44,770 nucleotides of DNA from NCBI GenBank assembly GCA_025359845.1, contig JANYDT010000223.1, forward strand, positions 1 through 44,770, in the 5' to 3' direction. Shown one piece after another: positions 24,601 to 32,004 of the stretch (position 1 is its first letter; each line of letters begins with the position of its first letter). The stretch comes from Acidimicrobiia bacterium (GTDB lineage: Bacteria > Actinomycetota > Acidimicrobiia > Acidimicrobiales > JANYDT01). A program made the position numbers and the translations under genes. Under the pieces are notes generated by a model. That model was given only the letters and a program-made list of their open reading frames with translations. It was not told where the DNA came from and ran no database searches.

Positions 24601-25211
24601 ACGTCAGCGATCATCCGCTGCTCGGAGCCCAAGCGGCGCTGCGACGACTTTGTGACACGACGATAGCGGCCCTCCGCGAAGCTCAGGCCAGCGAGTCCGG
24701 AGGATTCGGCAGCGGCGAACGCGGTGAGCGGGCCGACATAAAGGTCGTCGGCGGTGTGGTGACCGCCCTTTCTCGGAAGTACACGAAAAAGGGAGACCTC
24801 ATGGGGGTGTTCACCCTGGAAGACCTCGACGCCGCGATCGAAGTCATGGTGTTTCCCAAAACAATGATGGAATACGGCCACCACTTGGTGGCCGACGCGA
24901 TCGTGACGGTCAAGGGTCGCCTTGACACCCGCGAAGACGAGCCCAAGCTGATAGCGATGGAAATCCGGCGACCGATCATCAACGTTGACGGGGGGGGCCC
25001 TCCCTTGCGCATACAGCTGCCCGAGTCGGTGCGGGAAGACGCGATCGATGAGATGCGTCGCGTGCTGAAAGCGCACCCGGGGGAGTCCGAGGTGTTCGTG
25101 CGTCTGGGACGTCACCTGTTGCGGCTGCCGGCGGAATATCAGGTCGAGCCATCGGCTCGGCTGCTCTCCGAATTGCGGGTTTTGTTGGGCCCCGACTGCA
25201 TCGCCAGCTGA
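21624..25211 (+). CDS. dnaE1: DNA polymerase III alpha subunit DnaE1
   Basis: This is the replicative polymerase catalytic subunit (1195 residues). The N-terminal PHP domain keeps the metal-binding set known to give actinobacterial DnaE1 its 3'-5' proofreading exonuclease: HLHLH at 7-11, D18, H43 in TDHGN, E68 in GTEAY, the H of YYHLTLLA, the C of TTGCLGG, and D and H of NDSHY. The polymerase core has GPGRGSAAGSAVSY and the catalytic D415 and D417 in PDIDMDF. C-terminal tandem helix-hairpin-helix and OB regions follow (KVVGGVVTALSRKYTKKG). No intein is seen. The middle, about 22440-24060, has near 50% GC in many 60-base rows, well under the flanks. Confidence 0.97.
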   Translation: MTSSFTHLHLHTEYSMLDGAARVSEVVAAAVADGQPAIGITDHGNMYGILDFYKACREAGVKPILGTEAYMAAESRHERPRRIGRVDDGAMQQGGETTDKLYYHLTLLAESDQGYRNLLQLSSLAFLEGYYYKPRMDWELYERFHEGIIATTGCLGGVVLQALLAGNERLALERAARLQDIFGRDNMFVELQDHGLAAQLQTNPQLIEIARKIQAPLLATNDSHYTKREDSVAHDALLCVQTGATIDDPKRFKFESNEHYLKSAAEMRYLFRHWESACDNTLWIAERADVTIEFGKAELPQFPLPSGFLSEAEYLRHLVFEGAAHRYEQPLPAHVNDRLEYELRVIIEMGFAAYFLVVWDLIKYAKDKGIRVGPGRGSAAGSAVSYCLRIVDLDPIRYDLLFERFLNPGRKQMPDIDMDFDERYRSEMIRYATERYGWDHVAQIVTFSTIKARAAVRDAARVLGYPYVVGDKVAKAMPPLVMGRDTPLYACLAPHPKYEDGYKAAADLRAMYQTDPDVKRVVDVAKGLEGLRRQDGIHAAAVVITHKPLTDYLPIQRKPEPGGKAEDAPIVTQYEMHGVEELGLLKMDFLGLRNLSVIDNALLLIKANRGVDIDIDTVDLADEPTFEMLRRGDSIGVFQLEGSPMRALMRSLAPTVFDDVCALVALYRPGPMAANMHNDFADRKNGRKPLAYFHADAAPLLKDTYGLMIYQESMMRVAQHFAGYSLEEADNLRKAAGKKVREIMAQERNKFVQGCERTGYGSQLGTQIFDIIEPFADYAFNKSHSFGYGLVSYQTAYLKANYPAEYLAALLTSVRDDKDKTAVYLAECRNLGIEVLVPDVNRSVSDFSSYQDQTGVRAIRFGLSAVRNVGVGMVEKIVQERTEAGPYVDFFDFCWRVDTTALNKRTVESLIKGGAFDALDHPRRGLMEVHERVIDAVLARRREADIGVMSFFDEFPLADDGKIGFDDTRVTIPTHEWDKTPRLAFEKEMLGLYVSDHPLLGAQAALRRLCDTTIAALREAQASESGGFGSGERGERADIKVVGGVVTALSRKYTKKGDLMGVFTLEDLDAAIEVMVFPKTMMEYGHHLVADAIVTVKGRLDTREDEPKLIAMEIRRPIINVDGGGPPLRIQLPESVREDAIDEMRRVLKAHPGESEVFVRLGRHLLRLPAEYQVEPSARLLSELRVLLGPDCIAS

Positions 25212-25269
25212 GGATTCGGCTATGGGTCAGATGTCGACGCGCTCGGTTTCCGGTATCGACCTGGCTGTT

Positions 25270-25298
25270 TTCTTGTCAGGGCTGGCTCCGGCTAAACT
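25270..25298 (+). promoter_or_regulatory. Possible promoter for the unknown gene after dnaE1
   Basis: A -10-like TAAACT (25293-25298) lies 17 bases after TTCTTG (25270-25275). The -10 box is good and the -35 box is poor. It stands in a 152-base gap between the dnaE1 stop and the next start, where nothing else is recognised. Confidence 0.3.
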
Positions 25299-25363
25299 TT
25301 CCTTGTCGTTTCGCAATCGCGGAGCGAGTCTTGAGCATCTAGTTGGCTGGAGCACGCAGATCG

Positions 25364-26041
25364 ATGTCGTTCACCGTCGAAACAAAAGACTGTACGGCGC
25401 TCAGTGATTCTGAGCTGGGCGATATGGGCGACATGTGTTCGGGGGGGCCCGCCGGTTTCGAAATCGGAATTCTTTCCAAGCAGCGGGAGGCCTGGGTACT
25501 GATCACCCAGGTGCGAGATGAAGGCCGCCTGCACGGGTTCGGTTTTTTTACCCTCGAGCGCATCGGCGGTACCCCTGCCCTTCTGATCGGTCTGGCGTCG
25601 GTGAAGCGTTCGTCAAAGCGCGAGTCGGCGCTGAAAGCGCTGGTCAATGACCAATTGCGACGATCGCTCTTGGCCTTCCCGGACGAGGATGTCCTCATCG
25701 GTACGCGGATGATCGACCCGGGTGCATTCTCGGCCTTCAAGGGCCTCGAAGACATCGTTCCGCAGCCTGGTCACAAGGCCACGGGCGAGGAGCGCGCTTG
25801 GAGTCGTCGATTGGCTAAGCGGTTTGGGGCAGAGCATCGCGTCGATGACCGCGCCTTTGTAATTCGGGGCGAAGGTTCGCCGGAAGGCGTTCTCGATCAC
25901 GAGTCGGCCAAACCCGACGGTATTGCGGCCGATGTGGCGGCCTACTTCGAGCCACTCAACCGGGCCAACGGTGATGTGCTGGTGACCTTCGGCTGGGCGA
26001 TGGCAGAAGAGCTTGTCGCCCGCATCCGGGCCTTGAAGTAG
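25364..26041 (+). CDS. Conserved-looking protein of unknown function, possible GNAT fold
   Basis: I do not recognise a named family. The 225-residue protein has no signal peptide or membrane segment. The order of predicted elements, a strand ending TLERIGGTPALLIGLASVKR, then an Arg-containing turn and the helix ALKALVNDQLRRSLLAF, then VLIGTRMIDPGAFSAFKGL, resembles the acetyl-CoA-binding half of GNAT acetyltransferases. The usual Q/RxxGxG/A loop is not clear, so this is inference only. The C-terminal half (GHKATGEERAWSRRLAKRFG) is strongly charged. The ATG at 25364 is preferred over a TTG 21 bases earlier. It has its own upstream gap and faces the exopolysaccharide locus. Confidence 0.7.
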   Translation: MSFTVETKDCTALSDSELGDMGDMCSGGPAGFEIGILSKQREAWVLITQVRDEGRLHGFGFFTLERIGGTPALLIGLASVKRSSKRESALKALVNDQLRRSLLAFPDEDVLIGTRMIDPGAFSAFKGLEDIVPQPGHKATGEERAWSRRLAKRFGAEHRVDDRAFVIRGEGSPEGVLDHESAKPDGIAADVAAYFEPLNRANGDVLVTFGWAMAEELVARIRALK

Positions 26042-26050
26042 CCCATCGGA

Positions 26051-26071
26051 GCCGACGCTCGAAGCGCCGGC
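26051..26071. terminator. Hairpin between convergent genes
   Basis: GCCGACGCT (26051-26059) and AGCGCCGGC (26063-26071) form a nine-base stem with one mismatch and a three-base CGA loop, starting ten bases after the stop at 26041. There is no T-run, but hairpins of this kind often end transcription in high-GC actinobacteria. It also lies beyond the stop of the minus-strand gene at 26158. Confidence 0.45.
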
Positions 26072-26157
26072 ACGACACGCTGGGCCTATTAACCGGTCCG
26101 ATTTGTGGCGGCGATGGCTTGGCCCGCGGCTGCTCCGATGTTGCGCCCGATCAGCTC

Positions 26158-27789
26158 TTAGTCTAATGCGTTTAATGGCTCAGTGCTCAACAGTGGGCTG
26201 CGGCGCGCCAGCATCGCCGCGCCCCTTCGGGCCACTTCGCCCATCGTTTGCGTGAGGATGGCGATGTCCAGACCGACCGACCAATTTTCGACGTAGAACA
26301 CGTCGCAACGTTCATAGCTTTCAAACGATGGTGAATCGCGCTCCTCGACCTGCCAGAGGCCAGTGATCCCCGGGCGAACCCGGTGACGCATGAGAAGACG
26401 GTCGCCAAAGGTGGCCACCTCACGAGCCAAAGCCGGCCGAGGCCCCACAAGACTCATTTCGCCGCGCAACACGTTGAGCAACTGGGGCAACTCGTTGAAG
26501 CTGGTGGCATCCAGAAACCTCCCGATTTTCGTGAAGCGAGGATCGTCCTGCAGTTTGAACAGCGGCCCGGCACGCTCGTTCTGGGCCATGAGTTCGGCCA
26601 GCTTGGCCTCTGCGTTGACCACCATCGTGCGGAGTTTGAACATCGTGAAGGGTTGGCCGTCGCGTCCTATGCGTTGCTGGCGGAACAGAACCGGTCCGCG
26701 GTCGGTGAGTTTGATCAGGACGGCGGCGGCCAGCATCACGGGAACCGCCGGGATGAGCAACAGGCTCGACAAGACGACGTCGAGAGCCCGCTTCACGCGC
26801 GCCTCCCAGCCGGTGAGCGTAACCTGCTCGAGATAGAAGGCGGCTTCGCGCCCTATGGGGTTGGCCCGAAGCCGGTTGGACGCGAACCCAGCTAGCCCGC
26901 CTGACATCTGGACGTGCATACCCTCGTCGAGAACATCGCGCACTACGGCGTTTAGCTCGGCGAAACTCACCGACGATGGGGCGATGATCACTCCGGTGGC
27001 TCCGCACCCGCGGGCCGACTGAATCGTGCCGAGCACGGGGCCGAGAAAGGGCGCTGAGAAGCCGTCGCGCGCAGCTTCGTCGGCGTCGCCCACGACTCCA
27101 ACCACGTCATAGCCGAGTTCGGGCCGATCGGCAAGCAACCGGTCGAGGTCGCGAGCCTCGGCGCCGGTACCGACCAGGAGCACTGGCCAGGCATGACGCC
27201 CCTCGGTGCGGGCGCGACGCAGGTGTCCGCGATAGCCCGATCGGCCGAGCATCAAAAATACGAATCCGACGAAGGCGGCCACGGCGATGCGACTGAAACC
27301 GACGTCTGTGGCGAGGCGATCATCGAGGAAGGTCAATATGGCGACGGTCATGAGTTCAGCCCGAAACATCGTCGACAATTCCAGGGCGCGCACGCTGCAA
27401 ACCCGAGCCCGGTAGAGCTTATTGGCGGCGATGACGATGAGGGTGGCCACGACAAAGATCGGAAGGACGAAGGCGCGCCTGACAGTCCAGATCGAGCCCC
27501 GCCCAGAACTGAGGGCCACGATGCTCCAACCGGCGGCCGTCCAAAGGGCGTCGCTGGCTACCAGTAGACCGCGGAGCCTTCGGCTGCCGCGAACTGTCTC
27601 CGACGACCGTCGAACGGGCGAGCTTCTGGGCTCGGCCGGCGACGGTGGACCGGGCAACGATGGGGTGCTGCGGGTTCCGTGCACGGGCGGCGTCTTCCTC
27701 AGCTCAAGATTCTCGTGAACGAATGGCGGTTCATGTCTGAGTGCAGTATGACGATCTCCGGCAGTGACGGGAAGAGGCGAATGAATCAT
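26158..27789 (-). CDS. Initiating polyprenyl-phosphate sugar phosphotransferase (WcaJ/WbaP-like)
   Basis: This enzyme type starts surface polysaccharide repeat units by moving a sugar phosphate from a nucleotide sugar to undecaprenyl phosphate. The polar N-terminus (about 70 residues) is followed by four membrane segments, a Rossmann-like domain (VLLVGTGAEARDLDRLLADR), a fifth membrane region and the bacterial sugar transferase domain. That domain shows KRALDVVLSS, DRGPVLFRQQRIGRDGQPF, FKLRTM, FNELPQLLNVLRGEMSLVGP and RPGITGLWQVE. The protein has 543 residues. It is transcribed away from the rest of the locus, with 98 bases to the thioesterase start. The sugar is not predictable. Confidence 0.92.
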   Translation of the reverse strand: MIHSPLPVTAGDRHTALRHEPPFVHENLELRKTPPVHGTRSTPSLPGPPSPAEPRSSPVRRSSETVRGSRRLRGLLVASDALWTAAGWSIVALSSGRGSIWTVRRAFVLPIFVVATLIVIAANKLYRARVCSVRALELSTMFRAELMTVAILTFLDDRLATDVGFSRIAVAAFVGFVFLMLGRSGYRGHLRRARTEGRHAWPVLLVGTGAEARDLDRLLADRPELGYDVVGVVGDADEAARDGFSAPFLGPVLGTIQSARGCGATGVIIAPSSVSFAELNAVVRDVLDEGMHVQMSGGLAGFASNRLRANPIGREAAFYLEQVTLTGWEARVKRALDVVLSSLLLIPAVPVMLAAAVLIKLTDRGPVLFRQQRIGRDGQPFTMFKLRTMVVNAEAKLAELMAQNERAGPLFKLQDDPRFTKIGRFLDATSFNELPQLLNVLRGEMSLVGPRPALAREVATFGDRLLMRHRVRPGITGLWQVEERDSPSFESYERCDVFYVENWSVGLDIAILTQTMGEVARRGAAMLARRSPLLSTEPLNALD

Positions 27790-27887
27790 TCATGGCTTTG
27801 GACGGACGCGTGGGCAATCCGAACGTCGCGTGGACATCGTCGAAAATCCGACTCCACCTTGAAGAAGTAGTCCAATATATCTGGCCA

Positions 27888-28715
27888 ATGAACGAGGATT
27901 TTCCGAACGACATCGTGGCGTGCGCCGTCGAACTCGCTGAGGGCGGCCAGGGACGCCCGCTCTTTCTCGTCCATGGAGGAAGCGGCAATTTGATCAACCT
28001 CGTCGGTCTGGCCCATGAAGTTGCAGGGATCCGGCCGGACGGAGGGGCGATCTACGGATTCGAGGCGGCGGGGCTTCGCGGCGGAGCGATGGACGGGTCC
28101 GTTCGAGCCATGGCGGCAAGATATGTGGCGGCGACCCGTGCGATCGCGCCGACCGGACCCTATCTACTGGGAGGGTTTTCGATCGGCGGTGGCATCGCCC
28201 TCGAGATGGCGGCGCAGCTTTGCGATGACGGGCACCAAGTCGCAGGGGTCGTGCTGCTCGACGCCCACCCTTCGCTCGCCCCGCCATTGGGCGAAAACCA
28301 ACTAGCGCATGTCGCGAAGCACCTTCGCAGCGAAGGGTTGCGAGCAATTTGGCCGTGGGCCCGCCGACAGTTCTGGTGGAAACTCGGGCGACGTTCCGAT
28401 CCGCAGATGCTGGCTCGGCTCGGGTACAACGATCCGGCCAGTCGGGGCGAGCAAGCGTGCGAGGCCACGATTTTTGCGCTCGGACGAACGCACGCCCACG
28501 ATTGCCTTCGCCCAGTAGAAGTTGATGTCATCCTCATCAAGTCGGGCGAACTCTGGCCGGGTTACCCGACCGACCACGGCTGGGGCCCGTATGTGAAGGG
28601 CCGGCTCACTGTCGCGTTGGCCGACGGAGATCATCTCTCCATGCTCGACGCACCTCACCACGCGCGATTGGCGCGAACCGTGGCCGGACAGCTTGACCAG
28701 TGGTGCCTGGGATAG
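27888..28715 (+). CDS. Free-standing type I thioesterase (alpha/beta hydrolase)
   Basis: The sequence matches thioesterase domains that release acyl chains from carrier proteins in polyketide and nonribosomal peptide systems. Motifs are PLFLVHGGSGNLINL, the nucleophile S98 in GGFSIGGG, D125 in VVLLDAHPS and H249 in GDHLSML, giving a full Ser-Asp-His triad. The frame is open to an ATG at 27792, only two bases from the divergent gene's start; ATG 27888 leaves room for promoters and gives 275 residues. A carrier protein and an FkbH enzyme are encoded 11 kb downstream in the same locus, so it may act on that carrier or transfer an acyl group to sugar (inference). Confidence 0.8.
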   Translation: MNEDFPNDIVACAVELAEGGQGRPLFLVHGGSGNLINLVGLAHEVAGIRPDGGAIYGFEAAGLRGGAMDGSVRAMAARYVAATRAIAPTGPYLLGGFSIGGGIALEMAAQLCDDGHQVAGVVLLDAHPSLAPPLGENQLAHVAKHLRSEGLRAIWPWARRQFWWKLGRRSDPQMLARLGYNDPASRGEQACEATIFALGRTHAHDCLRPVEVDVILIKSGELWPGYPTDHGWGPYVKGRLTVALADGDHLSMLDAPHHARLARTVAGQLDQWCLG

Positions 28716-28823
28716 TACTCAAGGAGTCTCAGAGCCACCCCGCCACGCAGTGGTTCGGGTCGGCGACGGCGCAGAGGGTGTCAAGCTGGGGTTGCCCGAA
28801 ACCGATGTCTTCTCCGATCGGAT

Positions 28824-29525
28824 ATGTCAATGGCTCCTCTTTCCTTACGTCTCAGAACAAGCCGCCTCGGGGCAACGGAGGCCGTTCGTTTGGCGCGCTT
28901 GGCTTGGAACCGAGATCAAGGGCTGCCGCGTGCCGTGAAACTGCGGAAGGCTTCGGCCTTCGTGCGGAGCCTGCTGTTGGGTTCGTTGTACCTGCGGCGA
29001 GTCGATGAAACAGGCTCGGGGGTGCGTTGCCTTGGCCGACCCCGTATCACCAACGACGGGTTCATGAAACTCGGCAGCGGGTCTGTTCTGAGGTCGCACA
29101 TCGTGCCCGTCGAATTGGTGTCAGGGCCCGGAGGTCGACTCGAAATCGGCCGCTTTGCTGTCATCAATACGGGGGTAAGCATTGCTGCTCATGGTCGGAT
29201 TACGATCGGTGATCGGGCCTTGATTGGCCCCTATGTGATGATCAACGACACCGCATATCACGATGTCTACGAGCGGGGCATAGTGCCCGCGCCGCAGCCG
29301 ATCGTGATCGAGGACGACGTTTGGCTGGGCGCGAAATCGACTGTGCTGCCGGGGGTGCGAATCGGACGCGGCGCAATCGTTTCCGCCCATGCCCTCGTCA
29401 CGAAGGACGTACCGGAATTCACGATCGTCAGTGGAGTCCCGGCGGAGGTCGTAGCAAGGCTGAATCCGAAGAAGTTTGCGGTCGCCGCCAAACAAAATGT
29501 CGGTTGCGAGAAGGACACTTCATGA
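28824..29525 (+). CDS. Left-handed beta-helix acyltransferase (hexapeptide repeat)
   Basis: Residues from about 75 to 215 form hexapeptide repeats ([LIV]-G-x4), with GRLEIGRFAVINTGVSIAAH, ITIGDRALIGPYVMIND and VWLGAKSTVLPGVRIGRGA, ending in the family closing segment VTKDVPEFTIVSGVPAEVVA. Such trimers transfer acetyl or other acyl groups from CoA (or carrier protein) to sugars; the closest group is the maltose/galactoside O-acetyltransferase type. The 233-residue length includes an N-terminal basic stretch of about 50 residues. Two ATGs (28824 and 28830) are possible. No start codon exists in the same frame between it and the thioesterase stop. Confidence 0.85.
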   Translation: MSMAPLSLRLRTSRLGATEAVRLARLAWNRDQGLPRAVKLRKASAFVRSLLLGSLYLRRVDETGSGVRCLGRPRITNDGFMKLGSGSVLRSHIVPVELVSGPGGRLEIGRFAVINTGVSIAAHGRITIGDRALIGPYVMINDTAYHDVYERGIVPAPQPIVIEDDVWLGAKSTVLPGVRIGRGAIVSAHALVTKDVPEFTIVSGVPAEVVARLNPKKFAVAAKQNVGCEKDTS

Positions 29526-30556
29526 CGTCGGTGTCGGTAATAATCGCGGCGTTCAACCGGCCGGACTCGTTGCGGGTGCTTCTGTGTGACCTATCGCGTC
29601 AGGAACTGGACGGCGAGGTCGAGGTCATCGTGGTCGACGACGGCAGCGAACCGTCCATCGGTCCCGAGGTCGGCGTCGCCATCCCGTCGGGCCTGTCGGG
29701 CACGATCCTTCGCCAAGCCAACGCCGGGCCGGGCGCGGCCCGCCACTACGGCATCGGCGCGTCGAGCGGCGAAATCGTCGTCATCATCGACGACGACATG
29801 ACCATCCCACCGTCGTTTTTGGCCGCTCACGTGGCGGCCCATCGACAAGGCGCGACACTCGTCATGGGCCTCATTCGAGAGCCCGCCGGGGGCCAAGGTC
29901 GGCCGCTCTTCGACCGCTTCCACTTGTATTCGCTCGACCGATTCGTCACGGCCTATCGCGCGGGTACGGCCGAGCTTCATGGCGGACGCCTGTGCACGGG
30001 CAACGTCTCGGTGCGAAGATCGGCTTATCTCGGTGTCGGCGGCTTCGATTTGTCAATGCGGCGCTGCGAAGATCGCGACTTGGGGCTGCGGATGGAAGCG
30101 GCGGGTGAGCGGCTCGCCTTCGCGGAAGAGGCATGGGCGCAACATTGCAGCGATCACGCTGACGCCCGCGCCTGGCTGCGACGTTCGAGTGAATGGGGGG
30201 CTGCGGATGTCCTCATAGCGGCCAAGCACCCTCGGTTCGACCACGCCAGTCCTTGGACCTTCTTTCGTGACATACCTCGCCTCGTGCACCCGTTTGCGCT
30301 ATCCGCCGCGTTCGTCCCCCGACTTGGCGCCATTGGTGCACGCGTTGTCTATCGCGTCGCGACGGTGATCGATCGGCTCGGTCGAGAGCGCGAAGCCTTG
30401 ACCGTGACGACATTTGCCTATGCCCTTTCTTACTACGGAGGCGTGGGGCGACAATCGGGTACATCGAAGTCGGTATGGCGCTCGTATCGGGTGTGGCGCA
30501 ATTCACACGCGGCGGGTCCCGCCGTTGGAGCCATCCCGCTGGAAGTACTCCCGTGA
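29522..30556 (+). CDS. Glycosyltransferase family 2
   Basis: The N-terminal GT-A domain begins TSVSVIIAAFNRPDSLRVLL and contains VIVVDDGSEP, ANAGPGAARHYG and the metal-binding VVIIDDDMTIPPS, all typical of inverting GT2 enzymes. CTGNVSVRRSAYLGVGGFD and CEDRDLGLRMEAAGERL follow, as in transferases that add one sugar to a lipid-linked repeat unit. It has no N-terminal membrane segment. The ATG in the ATGA overlap with the acyltransferase gives 344 residues; the frame is open upstream but overlaps that gene. Donor and acceptor are unknown. Confidence 0.9.
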   Translation: MTSVSVIIAAFNRPDSLRVLLCDLSRQELDGEVEVIVVDDGSEPSIGPEVGVAIPSGLSGTILRQANAGPGAARHYGIGASSGEIVVIIDDDMTIPPSFLAAHVAAHRQGATLVMGLIREPAGGQGRPLFDRFHLYSLDRFVTAYRAGTAELHGGRLCTGNVSVRRSAYLGVGGFDLSMRRCEDRDLGLRMEAAGERLAFAEEAWAQHCSDHADARAWLRRSSEWGAADVLIAAKHPRFDHASPWTFFRDIPRLVHPFALSAAFVPRLGAIGARVVYRVATVIDRLGREREALTVTTFAYALSYYGGVGRQSGTSKSVWRSYRVWRNSHAAGPAVGAIPLEVLP

Positions 30557-31110
30557 AGGGCTTCAAGCGATTCTTCGCCGACGTGACATCTGACTACAGC
30601 CAGGTGCGGCGTTCGCTCGAGAAGTACGGGGGCCGATCGTTGCCATCGTGGCGGCTACCGATCGATGCCGTTCAACGAATCGGATTCCAAATGATGATCG
30701 CCGTGCGGTTCATGCGACTGCTACGAGACCTGCGAATACCCCTCGGTGCGCAAGTGGTGTCGCGACTGATCCGACTCAGCTATGGCGCGGAGATCCATTG
30801 GGATGCAGAACTGGCCCCTGGAGTGTCAATAGTTCATGGGACGGGCCTGGTTCTAAGTCGTAGTGCCAGGGTCGGACAGGGTTGTATCCTGTTCCAGGGA
30901 GTTACGCTCGGGGAGTCGATCGACGCCACAAGCCGGGAGGTGGGTGCGCCCACTCTCGAAAGTGACGTACACGTCGGCCCCGGCGCGGTTCTTCTCGGTC
31001 CGATCACGATCGGCGCGGGTTCGAAGATCATGGCGAACGCCGTCGTTACGATATCCGTCCCCTCAGGGTCGATAGTTCGTTCGCCCGCGCCAGAGGTGGA
31101 TGTCCGATGA
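30553..31110 (+). CDS. Serine acetyltransferase-like (CysE-type) hexapeptide acyltransferase
   Basis: The fold is a left-handed beta helix of the CysE/LbH type, with the segment GAEIHWDAELAPGVSIVHG, VLSRSARVGQGCILFQGVTL and VHVGPGAVLLGPITIGAGSK. In serine acetyltransferases the corresponding histidine pair acts on serine and CoA; the first 70 residues here do not form the full CysE N-terminal domain, so sugar acylation is more likely in this locus. The length is 185 residues. The GTG start lies in a GTGA overlap with the GT2 stop, and the next gene overlaps its own stop by ATGA. Confidence 0.85.
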   Translation: MKGFKRFFADVTSDYSQVRRSLEKYGGRSLPSWRLPIDAVQRIGFQMMIAVRFMRLLRDLRIPLGAQVVSRLIRLSYGAEIHWDAELAPGVSIVHGTGLVLSRSARVGQGCILFQGVTLGESIDATSREVGAPTLESDVHVGPGAVLLGPITIGAGSKIMANAVVTISVPSGSIVRSPAPEVDVR

Positions 31111-31895
31111 ATAGGGTTGCGTTCGGACATATTCACGCCGACGGCGTGACCTTTGACGAAGCCGTCGCGTTAATAGTCGAGCGAGCCGCTCATCGCCAGG
31201 GCGGCTACGTGGTGACTCCAAACGTCGATCATGTCGTGCTGGCCGAAACCGATGCCGATTTGCGAGCCTCGTACCGCGACGCGTTCCTTTCCGTGGCCGA
31301 CGGCATGCCCCTGCTCTGGATAGCGCGCTGGTGCCGATCGCCCCTACCGGCCAAGATCTCAGGCTCGGATCTGACGGTCCCATTGGTCACCGCCGCGGCG
31401 GCAGCAGGGGTGAGCGTATTTCTTCTCGGTGCTTCCCATGAGACGTGCGAAAGGGCCATTGAGGCCATGACTCGGCAATGCCCGTCCCTTCGGGTTGCCG
31501 GTCATGCTTCTCCCGACTTCACGCTCGACGGCGACCAGCGGCCCGTCCTGGAAGCCTGCGGACGAGCTCGGGACTCGGGGGCTGGCCTCGTTCTCGTAGC
31601 CATGGGCTGTCCGAAACAAGAGGTGTTGATGCACCGATTTCATGGTTACTTCGACGGTGCTGTAGCGATCGGGATCGGCGGAACCCTGCGGTTCCTCGCC
31701 GGTGAGGTCGATCGTTGTCCGCCGTGGATGGCGCGGACGGGCATGGAGTGGCTGTATCGGCTGGTCAAGGAACCGCGCCGCCTGGCCGGTCGGTATTTGG
31801 TGCGCGACCGAGCCATTGCCGGCATTGCCTGGAGGCAGTGGCGAGCCAGTCGACTGCCGGTGCGGCTCGGAAACGAACAGGTTGATCCGTCGTGA
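31107..31895 (+). CDS. WecG/TagA/CpsF family glycosyltransferase (GT26)
   Basis: GT26 enzymes transfer N-acetylmannosamine, its uronic acid or related sugars to lipid-linked intermediates (TagA in teichoic acid, WecG in enterobacterial common antigen). T37 in VVTPNVDH and D65 in SVADGMPLLW fall at the positions of the substrate-binding Thr and the proposed catalytic Asp of TagA. The segments ISGSDLTVPL, VSVFLLGASHETCERAI, VLVAMGCPKQE and GIGGTLRFLAGEVDRCPPWM are clear family marks, and the tail GMEWLYRLVKEPRRLAGRY is the membrane-associating part. The length is 262 residues, coupled by ATGA to the gene before. Confidence 0.93.
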   Translation: MNRVAFGHIHADGVTFDEAVALIVERAAHRQGGYVVTPNVDHVVLAETDADLRASYRDAFLSVADGMPLLWIARWCRSPLPAKISGSDLTVPLVTAAAAAGVSVFLLGASHETCERAIEAMTRQCPSLRVAGHASPDFTLDGDQRPVLEACGRARDSGAGLVLVAMGCPKQEVLMHRFHGYFDGAVAIGIGGTLRFLAGEVDRCPPWMARTGMEWLYRLVKEPRRLAGRYLVRDRAIAGIAWRQWRASRLPVRLGNEQVDPS

Positions 31896-32004
31896 AGCGA
31901 CCTAGGTCTCAAATGAGAGCGTGGGTCGATTCGACCAATCGGCGGGGCGGGGCCGTTGGACCTATTCCCTTTGCGACTCGCCCGGTTTACTCTGGCGTAC
32001 GACT

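Noticed and set aside
21624-25211. Intein in DnaE1
   Set aside because: The polymerase motifs are continuous and the length of 1195 residues is normal.
28693-28938. Short + strand frame between thioesterase and acyltransferase
   Set aside because: It overlaps both genes and has no start signal; the AAGGAG at 28721-28726 is not followed by a start codon at a useful distance.
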